From CAIOSQ01 sp044359885 (GTDB lineage Bacteria > Pseudomonadota > Alphaproteobacteria > CACIAM-22H2): a stretch of DNA of 13,188 nucleotides. The notes beneath the pieces were generated by a model. The model ran no database searches, was not told the DNA's origin, and saw only the letters and a list, made by a program, of their open reading frames with translations. The stretch's first letter is position 1. The number at the start of each line of letters is the position of its first letter. The position numbers and the translations under genes were made by a program. Positions 1 to 7,515 of this stretch are shown piece by piece. The DNA is taken from positions 1 through 13,188 of the forward strand of contig JBIKLI010000094.1 of the NCBI GenBank assembly GCA_044359885.1. The letters run 5' to 3'.

Positions 1-40
1 CGTTAAGGGACGCGCGGCGATACTTATGCGCGGAAGCCCC

Positions 41-2371
41 ATGTCCTACGCGCTCGCGCTCTACCAGTCGCTGGAACGCAGCGACCCCAAGGCGGCGATG
101 ACCAAGTTCCGGTCGTCGGCGGCGGTAGACCGCGACGTGAAGGCGTTCAAGGAGCAGATCGGCAGCGTCAAGACGGCCGACGAGCTGTTCAAGAACCGCA
201 GGCTGATGAGCTTCGTCCTCACCGCCTACGGTCTCGAGACCGAACTCAATTTCATGGGACGCATGAAGGGCGTCCTGATGTCGGACCTGACCAATCCGGC
301 GTCGACCGCGAACATCCTCAAGGATCGCCGCTACCGAGAGATCGCCGGCGACCTGCGCATGTTCAAGACCGGGCTCGACACCATCAAGAGCACGGCGACG
401 GTCGACAAGGTCGTGGAACGCTATGTGGCGGCCCAGTACGAGCTGTCGATCTCGAAGGACGCCCCCGCCCTGCGCGAGGCGCGCTACTTCGCCAAGAACA
501 TCGGCAAGGTCACGAATGTCTACGAGATCCTGGGCGACAACGTCCTGCGCAAGGTGGTGACGGCGACGCTCGGCCTGCCCGAGCAGATCGCCATCCAGCC
601 CATCGAGACCCAGGCCGAACTCATCAAGCGCCGCCTCGACCTCAAGCAGTTCCAGACCGCCGCAGCCGGTGCCGCCGCGGCCGCCGACCTGCGCACGAAC
701 GCCCAGGCCGACGTGACCGCGATCGAGGGGGCGAGCCGCGCCATCACCGCCGCCGCCGGGCAGACCGCCGAAATGGCCACCCGGATCCGCACCACGCTGG
801 CGCGATACGACGCGCTGCCGGCGCTCCAGGATCCTGCCGGAGCGAACGCGCCGACCATCGCCGTCCATGCGGCCGCGGTGCCGGCGCTGGTCCGGATCGA
901 GGGCGTCGCGGCGACCGCAGAGACCGCGCTGGGACGCGTCGCCGACGATCTCAACCGGCTGTCGACGCTGCGGCGGCTCGCTGCCGACCCCGTCAACGCG
1001 GCGAGTTTCGCCGCCTACAAGACCGAGTTCGCGACCCTGGCCGACAGGATCCGACAGGAGATCGGGACCGGCGCCGACTACCGGTCCGAAGGCCAGGACT
1101 ACAACCTGCTGGACGGCTCGCTGGACGGCAACCTCGTCGCGACGGTCAACGTGGCCGGCGCGAGCGCGACGCTGCGACGGCAGGATCTTTCGGGCTTCGT
1201 CGCCGAGATCGACGCGGCGGCGGCCGCCTTCGCCGCCGCGAACGGCGCCGGCGATGCCGCGCTGATCGCAGCCGCCGGTGCCGCGATCTCGCGCGGCGGG
1301 CCGATGCTCGGGACGGCGCGGGACGCGCTGATCGCCGACCGGACGGCGATCCAGACCCGCATCGATTCGGTCCCCGACTTCCTCGCCGCGATGGACACCG
1401 GCGCGTTGCGGCGCGCCAGCGTCAGCATCACCGACTCCGACACCCGCCTGCGCGACATCGCGGCGAAGCTGACCGAGCTGCGCGGCATCGCCAACCAGTC
1501 GATCGGACGCATCGACGGCGCGGATCGCAGCGACCTGGTCGCCCAGGCGCAGACCGTCATGGACGCGATCGACGCCCTCGTCGCGACGCCGGGGGCCGAC
1601 GCCGACGATCTGCTCGGCGCCGACGGCGTGGACTACGCGCTGACCGCGGGGCGCAACGTCACCCTGCGCGGCCGCGACATCGCGGACAAGCTGGACGACG
1701 CGCTCGGCTCCGGCAACGTCCACAACGCGAACACGGCCCGCGACCTCGTCGCCGCGATCGACGCCGTCGCGATTCCCGGCATCCAGCGTGCGCGCGACGA
1801 CCTCAGGAGCGACCGCAAGGTGATCAACCTCGCGAGCCACGTGCTCGACGCGCGCGGCAAGGTCGACGAGCGGGCCCGCAGCCTCGTCAACGAGGTGCCC
1901 GGGATCGTCTCGCGCGCCGCGGTCGGGACGACGAACCTGCTGAACACGGCCCAGCGCCCCCTGATCTTGAAGCTCAAGAGCGCCGCCGCGACCCTGACCG
2001 TCGAACCGGAGCTCCGGTTCCGCCAGGACATGACCGCGAAGCTGACGGCCGCCGCCGGGCAGCTGCCCGCGAACCTGTCGGGCGCCGGCGGCGCCTTGGC
2101 GCTGCTCGGCGAGGCGGCCGCGATCGCCGACGCCTCGAACGCGCGCCTGAACGACATCCGTTCGCGGACCGATCGCCAGCTGCTCGATGCGCGCCGGCGT
2201 CTGCAGCAGGCGCCGCCGACGCCGACGGGCGACGCCGCGGCCCAGCCGACCGAGTTCACCAAGCGCTTCGTCCAGCGCTATCTGGGCCTCGCCGACATGA
2301 AGACCGCGGGCGCCGCCGGCGGCGGTCTCGCCAACGCGCCGGGCGGCGCCCTTCTCGCCCTGTTCGCCTGA
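41..2371 (+). CDS. DUF1217 flagellum-associated protein with long flagellin-like C-terminal region
   Basis: Residues 1-205 match the DUF1217 pattern: an N-terminal MSYALALYQSLE segment, a helix ending in LMSFVLTAYGLE, then LREARYFAKN, YEILGDNVLRKVVTATLGLP and RRLDLKQF. In Alphaproteobacteria this family is encoded in or near flagellar loci; its exact role is not settled. Residues 205-776 are alanine-, aspartate- and arginine-rich and mostly helical by pattern. Within them, Y354-NLLDG followed by TLRRQDL (377-383), and DDLLG (522-526) followed by TLRGRDI (541-547), each preceded by long amphipathic helices, resemble the alphaproteobacterial flagellin D1 layout. The tail has FVQRYLGLADMK and a Gly/Ala-rich end, as DUF1217 proteins often do. 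No signal peptide or membrane segment is visible. I chose the ATG at 41 because GGAAG lies at 32-36 and family members start MSY; the in-frame ATG at 26 would add five residues. The frame is open to the window edge, so a more upstream start is not strictly excluded. Confidence 0.85.
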   Translation: MSYALALYQSLERSDPKAAMTKFRSSAAVDRDVKAFKEQIGSVKTADELFKNRRLMSFVLTAYGLETELNFMGRMKGVLMSDLTNPASTANILKDRRYREIAGDLRMFKTGLDTIKSTATVDKVVERYVAAQYELSISKDAPALREARYFAKNIGKVTNVYEILGDNVLRKVVTATLGLPEQIAIQPIETQAELIKRRLDLKQFQTAAAGAAAAADLRTNAQADVTAIEGASRAITAAAGQTAEMATRIRTTLARYDALPALQDPAGANAPTIAVHAAAVPALVRIEGVAATAETALGRVADDLNRLSTLRRLAADPVNAASFAAYKTEFATLADRIRQEIGTGADYRSEGQDYNLLDGSLDGNLVATVNVAGASATLRRQDLSGFVAEIDAAAAAFAAANGAGDAALIAAAGAAISRGGPMLGTARDALIADRTAIQTRIDSVPDFLAAMDTGALRRASVSITDSDTRLRDIAAKLTELRGIANQSIGRIDGADRSDLVAQAQTVMDAIDALVATPGADADDLLGADGVDYALTAGRNVTLRGRDIADKLDDALGSGNVHNANTARDLVAAIDAVAIPGIQRARDDLRSDRKVINLASHVLDARGKVDERARSLVNEVPGIVSRAAVGTTNLLNTAQRPLILKLKSAAATLTVEPELRFRQDMTAKLTAAAGQLPANLSGAGGALALLGEAAAIADASNARLNDIRSRTDRQLLDARRRLQQAPPTPTGDAAAQPTEFTKRFVQRYLGLADMKTAGAAGGGLANAPGGALLALFA

Positions 2372-2390
2372 CGGCGGCGATCGGCGCGGC

Positions 2391-2415
2391 GATGGACGCG
2401 GTGCGCGCGTCCGTC
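2391..2415 (+). terminator. Hairpin after the DUF1217 gene, possible terminator
   Basis: The 10-nt arms 2391-2400 and 2406-2415 pair with a single G-U wobble around a 5-nt loop, beginning 20 nt after the DUF1217 stop codon. No T-run follows, so classic intrinsic termination is doubtful. It may mark a transcript end or only be a chance GC-rich stem. It sits inside the N-terminal extension that the next gene would have if it began at 2392, which is one argument for the later start at 2464. Confidence 0.3.
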
Positions 2416-2463
2416 GTAGGAATCCGGACCGTCGACCCCTCCCATCCGCCGAGGTCCGCAACG

Positions 2464-3561
2464 ATGCCCGTCTCCTGCGTCGGACGCCCCCGATCCGAAC
2501 TCGACACACCCGCCCTGATCGTCGACCTCGACGTGATGGAGAGGAACATCGCGACCATCGCCGGCGCCTGCCGCGCCGCGGGCGTCGCGTGGCGGCCGCA
2601 CTTCAAGGGCATCAAGACCCCGGCCATCTCGCTCAAGGCGATCGCCGCCGGCGCCATCGGCATCACCTGCGCCAAGCTCGGCGAGGCCGAGATCGCCGCG
2701 GCGGCCGGGATCCGGGACATCCTGATCGCCAACCAGATCGTGACGCCGCGCAAGATCGCGCGCCTGGCCCAGCTGCGCCACGCGGCCGACGTGATGGTGG
2801 CGGTGGACGACGCGGGCAATGTCGGCGCGCTGGGGGCCGCCGCCTCGGCGGCCGGCGTCACCCTGCGCGTACTGATCGAGGTCGATATCGGCATGCACCG
2901 CGCCGGGGTCGCTCCCGGCGCGCCGGTCGCGGCGCTCGCGCGCCGCATCGCCGCCACCGGCGGGCTCGCCTTCGCCGGCGTCATGGGCTGGGAGGCACAG
3001 GCCGTCGGCATCGAGGACCAGGCCGAGAAGGAACGGGTCGTGCGCGTCGCGATCGGCGAATTGACGGCGAGCGCCAGGGCCTGCGCCGAGGCCGGCCTGC
3101 CCTGCGGCATCGTCAGCTGCGGCGGCACCGGCACGATCAAGTACACGATGCATCAGCCCGGCGTCACCGAGATCCAGGCCGGCGGCGGCATGCTGAGCGA
3201 CATGCGCTACACGACCTCCATGCGCGCCGATCTGCCGCCGGCGCTGTCCATCCTCGCGAGCGTCACCAGCCGCCCGACCCCGACCCGGATCATCTGCGAC
3301 GCCGGTCGCAAGACGATGTCGGCCGACGGGATCGATCCCAAGCCGCTGGGCCTGGGCGCGGTGACGAAGCTGAGCTTCTCGGCCGAGCACGCGACGATCG
3401 AGCTCGCGGAACCCGCCGAGCGACCGGCGATCGGCGACATGATCGAGTTCGTCGCCGGCTATGGCGACACGACCGTCCATCTTCACGACACGCTCTACGG
3501 CGTGCGCCGCGGCATCGTCGAGACCGAGTGGCAGGTCCTGGCGCGCGGCAAGCTCGCCTGA
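2464..3561 (+). CDS. D-threonine aldolase / D-serine dehydratase (DSD1)-like PLP enzyme
   Basis: This is a 365-residue fold-type III PLP enzyme with an alanine-racemase-like N-terminal barrel and a C-terminal beta domain. The opening SELDTPALIVDLDVMERNI is the family signature, and W43-RPHFKGIK contains the lysine (K48) expected to bind PLP. Other marks are ITCAKLGEAE, LIEVDIGMHRAG, VSCGGTGT and EIQAGGGMLSDMRY. The family normally has a metal site formed by an H-x-(C/D) pair in an HCDxTVNLHD-type motif; here that stretch reads YGDTTVHLHD (Y333, G334, D335), so the usual histidine is a tyrosine. Exact activity (aldolase, dehydratase or another lyase/racemase) is therefore open, although a D-amino-acid or 3-hydroxy-amino-acid substrate is likely. 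The start at 2464 has GAGG at 2451-2454 with nine-base spacing; an in-frame ATG at 2392 lacks this and would add a non-conserved leader. The gene converges on the hydantoinase with only 22 bp between them. Confidence 0.88.
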   Translation: MPVSCVGRPRSELDTPALIVDLDVMERNIATIAGACRAAGVAWRPHFKGIKTPAISLKAIAAGAIGITCAKLGEAEIAAAAGIRDILIANQIVTPRKIARLAQLRHAADVMVAVDDAGNVGALGAAASAAGVTLRVLIEVDIGMHRAGVAPGAPVAALARRIAATGGLAFAGVMGWEAQAVGIEDQAEKERVVRVAIGELTASARACAEAGLPCGIVSCGGTGTIKYTMHQPGVTEIQAGGGMLSDMRYTTSMRADLPPALSILASVTSRPTPTRIICDAGRKTMSADGIDPKPLGLGAVTKLSFSAEHATIELAEPAERPAIGDMIEFVAGYGDTTVHLHDTLYGVRRGIVETEWQVLARGKLA

Positions 3562-3583
3562 CGCCGCGACCCGCCCGCCGCGA

Positions 3584-5017
<1,434 letters not shown>

Positions 5018-5094
5018 CCTGCCCCCTCGTCCTCGATGGCCAGGATCCGAGAGTACACCAGCTTGGCGCCGACCGGGGGAACGCCTCGCAAACC

Positions 5095-5128
5095 GGGCGC
5101 GGCCGGACGTCGTCGTCCGGCCGCGCCC
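5095..5128 (-). terminator. Perfect 15-bp GC-rich stem-loop between small ORF and hydantoinase gene
   Basis: Arms 5095-5109 and 5114-5128 are perfectly complementary with a 4-nt loop (5110-5113). On the minus strand the stem begins 11 nt after the stop codon of the 5140-5613 gene. The bases after it read GGTTTGCGAGG, so there is no proper U-tract. It could be a weak or Rho-assisted terminator or attenuator, or a 3' stabilising hairpin that sets the small gene's transcript apart from the hydantoinase message. I could not find a convincing promoter in the remaining part of the gap. Confidence 0.5.
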
Positions 5129-5139
5129 TGGCGACGGTA

Positions 5140-5613
5140 TCAGGCGCCGGTGATCGCCGACACGCCCAGGATCTTCGCCTCATGGGCATTGTCGAGAGCC
5201 CGGCAGGCCTCGCTGTCCTTCGCCGCCTGCACCCCGCCCTGGAGGCCGGTGATGGTGATTTCGATCGCGGCATCGGCCACGATCGCCTGGATCGGCGCGC
5301 CGCGCAGGAGGTCGGCGGCCACCGTGCCCGCGAGCATCGGCACGTCGATCGACTTGACGACCCCCGCGACGATGTCGGCGAAGCATTGCCCCTGCGGCTT
5401 GCCGTTGGTGAGGCTGCCATCCGCCGTCCCGCTGGCGGCGCTGGCGGCGTTGGCGGCGTTGTCGGCCAGGGTCGCCGCCGATTGTGCCGCGGCGAAGGCC
5501 TCGTAGCCCAGATCCGGGGCGAACAGCGGCCCTTCGTGGGACCCGCCATGGGCCCCGAAACCGCCATCGCTGGGCGCGCGCCGGGCACGTGAAGTCGCGA
5601 CATGTGAAAGCAT
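5140..5613 (-). CDS. Small alanine-rich protein of unknown function
   Basis: This is a 157-residue product that I do not recognise. The N-terminus (residues 1-35) is Gly/His/Ser-rich and probably disordered. Residues 37-62 form an Ala-rich helix with an NAA/NAA/SAA repeat. From residue 77 on, there is an amphipathic to hydrophobic stretch (QCFADIVAGVVKSIDVPML, then DLLRGAPIQAIVADAAIEIT) ending in AKILGVSAITGA. There are two cysteines, C77 and C137. No signal peptide or clear transmembrane span is visible. It is probably real: an almost ideal ribosome binding site, AAGGGAGG at 5620-5627, sits six bases before the ATG; the first codons are AT-richer, as usual at starts; and third positions are GC-rich after that. 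The open frame runs further upstream to 6270, but that part lies inside the permease gene. It lies 83 bp after the DppC-type permease and is followed by a strong hairpin. The location suggests a role linked to the transporter or hydantoinase, but it could be an unrelated insertion. Confidence 0.7.
   Translation of the reverse strand: MLSHVATSRARRAPSDGGFGAHGGSHEGPLFAPDLGYEAFAAAQSAATLADNAANAASAASGTADGSLTNGKPQGQCFADIVAGVVKSIDVPMLAGTVAADLLRGAPIQAIVADAAIEITITGLQGGVQAAKDSEACRALDNAHEAKILGVSAITGA
5432..5467 (-). repeat. Four tandem 9-bp units encoding Asn/Ser-Ala-Ala
   Basis: On the plus strand the units read CTGGCGGCG, CTGGCGGCG, TTGGCGGCG and TTGTCGGCC, a 9-bp period that decays at one end. In the small unknown protein they encode the DNAANAASAAS stretch (residues 51-61). 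The in-frame period (9 bp = 3 codons) is compatible with slippage changing length without breaking the frame. Confidence 0.6.
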
Positions 5614-5619
5614 CGATCG

Positions 5620-5627
5620 CCTCCCTT
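5620..5627 (-). promoter_or_regulatory. Near-consensus ribosome binding site of the small unknown gene
   Basis: On the minus strand this reads AAGGGAGG, with six bases to the ATG at 5613. It is the main argument for the 157-residue start over the longer open frame, and it is one of the strongest Shine-Dalgarno sites in the window. Confidence 0.65.
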
Positions 5628-5696
5628 GGTTGCGCGCGCAGCCTAGCCGCGGCCCAGCCGAGCCACCGAGCGGGCATCGGGCGTCGCCCGTCCGCA

Positions 5697-6542
5697 TTAC
5701 GCCGCCGCAGCGCCGGCGCCGCGGCGCGCCAGCGCCTCGCGCAGGCCTTCGCCCAGCAACGCCACCCCCAGCACGGTCGCGAACAGCGCCAGGCCCGGCG
5801 CCAGCGCGACATGGGGCGCGACGCGAAGCACGCTGCGGCCTTCCGCGATCATCGCCCCCCAGCTGGCCCGGTTGGGGTCGGAGAGGCCGAGGAAGGCCAG
5901 CGCCGATTCCGACAGGATCGCCCCGGCGACGACGACCGCCGCCAGGGCGACCGGCGGCGCCAGGGCGTTGGGCAGGACGACCAGAAAGGCGATCGCGAGC
6001 GGCGGCCGTCCGAACAGCCGCGACGCCTCGACGAAGGCGCGGCTGCGCAGGCTCATCACCTCGGCGCGCACCATTCGCGCCGTGGCCGTCCAGCTGCCGG
6101 CCGCCAGCGCCAGCACGACGCCGCCGGGCGACGGGCCGAGGACGCTGACGATCGCCATCGCGACCAGGAAGGACGGCACGGTCTGGACCGCGTCGGCGAC
6201 CCGCATCAGCACCTCGTCGGCCGCACCGCCGAGATAACCGGCGACGGCACCGCAGGCGGCCCCCACGCACAGCGCCATCGCCGCGACGGCGAGGCCGGTC
6301 AGCAGGCTGGTGCGCGCGCCATGCAGCATTCCGGCGGCGATGCTGCGCCCCAGCCGGTCGGTCCCCAGCGGCAGCGCCGGATCGACGAAGGGACGCAGCA
6401 GCGGCCGGCCCGCCATCGCCAGCGGATCGCCCGGCGCCAGCAGCGGGGCGGCCAACGCCAGCGCCGCGACCAGCCCGAGCAGCAGCGCGCCGGCGAGACC
6501 CTGCGGATGGGCCAGCGTCGCACGCAGCGGACCGTCACCCAT
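5697..6542 (-). CDS. DppC-type peptide ABC transporter permease
   Basis: This 281-residue inner-membrane permease is of the binding-protein-dependent transport family, DppC/OppC branch. The first membrane helix is about residues 15-36. The LGTDRLGRS motif (59-67), which is characteristic of the DppC branch, comes before the core helices. The cytoplasmic EAA loop that contacts the ATPase is at about 172-192 (EASRLFGRPPLAIAFLVVLPNA); the usual invariant glycine position is kept as FG. The family's SALAFLGLSDPNRASWGAMI segment is at 213-232. Its ATG overlaps the end of the upstream permease gene by 8 bp, so the two are translationally coupled and should form a heterodimeric channel. The N-terminal domain is short but the protein looks complete. 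No ATPase gene follows; the next gene is a small unknown protein. Confidence 0.93.
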   Translation of the reverse strand: MGDGPLRATLAHPQGLAGALLLGLVAALALAAPLLAPGDPLAMAGRPLLRPFVDPALPLGTDRLGRSIAAGMLHGARTSLLTGLAVAAMALCVGAACGAVAGYLGGAADEVLMRVADAVQTVPSFLVAMAIVSVLGPSPGGVVLALAAGSWTATARMVRAEVMSLRSRAFVEASRLFGRPPLAIAFLVVLPNALAPPVALAAVVVAGAILSESALAFLGLSDPNRASWGAMIAEGRSVLRVAPHVALAPGLALFATVLGVALLGEGLREALARRGAGAAAA

Positions 6543-7512
6543 CCGCGTCCCCGATCCGTGGATCGAGCCGCACCAGCGCCAGATCCACGAGCAGGTTGGC
6601 GACCAGCACCACCGCGGTCGCGGTCAGCAGCACGCCGACGAGCAGCAGCGGATCGCGGCCGGTCACCGCCTCGAAGGCGAGCCGGCCCATGCCGGGGACG
6701 GCGAAGACGGTCTCGATCACGACGCTGCCCCCGACCAGCGTCCCCATATGCTGGCCGAAGAGCACGACGACGGGGATCAGGGCCGGCCGAGCCACCGCGC
6801 GCCAGACGACCGCGCGCCGGCGCAGACCGCGGGCATGCGCGGCGCGCACGTGGTCGGCGTTCCAGGCCTCCGCCATGCCCGCGCGAAGCGTGCGCATGAA
6901 CATGGCGACATAGCCGATGCCCAGGGCCAGCGCCGGCAGGACGAGATGGCGCATCACGTCGAGGACGGCGCCGCCCGGCGGCGCGCCGCCGATCGTGCGG
7001 ATACCGCCGACCGGCAGCCAGCCGAGATGCACCACGAAGACCAGGACCAGCATCAGCGCCAGCCAGAAATTCGGCAGGGCGAGCAGCGCCAGCGCGCCGG
7101 TCGACAACGCGACGTCACGCAGGCTGCCCGGCCGCGCCCCGGCCAGCAGCCCGAGCACGATGCCGAGCCCGGCCGACACCAGGGCCGTCGCGGCCATCAG
7201 CATCAGGGTGTTCGGCAGCCGGTCGGCCAGCACCGCCGCGACCGGCCGGTCGAACAGCACGGAATGCCCCAGATCGAGCCGCGCCAGATTGGCGAGGAAG
7301 CGCGCGAGCCGTTCAGGCCAGGCCGCGGCGAGGCCGAAGCGCTCGCGCAGCGCCGCGGCCAGCCCGTCGTCGCCGCCGGTCTGGGCCAGATAGGCGTCGA
7401 CCGCGTCGCCGGGCGCCGCCGACAGCAGCGCGAAGGCGGCCAGCGCGACGATCAGAAGCGTCGGCAGCGCCGCGAGGCCGCGGCCCAGGATCAGCCGCGC
7501 CGCGCGCCGCAC
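6535..7512 (-). CDS. DppB-type peptide ABC transporter permease
   Basis: This 325-residue inner-membrane permease is of the DppB/OppB branch. It begins with an N-terminal helix (residues 10-31) and APGDAVD, then the LDLGHSVLFDRPV segment (79-91) typical of DppB, a core of about five helices including LPNFWLALMLVLVFVVHLGWLP (146-167), and the EAA loop at 221-247 (HVRAAHARGLRRRAVVWRA and on to PALIP). It closes with VVIETVFAVPGMGRLAFEA and LVDLALVRLDPRI. It starts at GTG. The upstream binding-protein gene ends one codon earlier in the same frame (TGA GGC GTG on the minus strand), and the only purine-rich site, GAGG, is almost touching the start, so translation probably relies on coupling to the upstream gene. 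No other good start was seen nearby. It overlaps the DppC-type gene by 8 bp. Confidence 0.93.
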   Translation of the reverse strand: MRRAARLILGRGLAALPTLLIVALAAFALLSAAPGDAVDAYLAQTGGDDGLAAALRERFGLAAAWPERLARFLANLARLDLGHSVLFDRPVAAVLADRLPNTLMLMAATALVSAGLGIVLGLLAGARPGSLRDVALSTGALALLALPNFWLALMLVLVFVVHLGWLPVGGIRTIGGAPPGGAVLDVMRHLVLPALALGIGYVAMFMRTLRAGMAEAWNADHVRAAHARGLRRRAVVWRAVARPALIPVVVLFGQHMGTLVGGSVVIETVFAVPGMGRLAFEAVTGRDPLLLVGVLLTATAVVLVANLLVDLALVRLDPRIGDADG

Positions 7513-7515
7513 GCC

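Noticed and set aside
26..40. Earlier ATG at 26 for the DUF1217 gene
   Set aside because: The purine-rich site at 5-10 is too far from it, while GGAAG at 32-36 fits the ATG at 41 and family members begin MSY.
5140..5613. Considered whether the small unknown protein is an R-body (RebB-type) protein because of its Ala-rich, short composition
   Set aside because: The RebB core pattern (DAVTQxNVKVLGDAPA and following) is absent; only composition is similar.
5678..5690. Small hairpin CGGGC-GTC-GCCCG after the DppC-type permease stop codon
   Set aside because: A 5-bp stem with no T-run is common by chance at this GC content.
5614..6270. Upstream extension of the small unknown gene's open frame
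   Set aside because: It is Arg/Gly-rich and lies wholly or mostly inside the DppC-type permease gene in another frame. The ideal ribosome binding site at 5620-5627 places the start at 5613.
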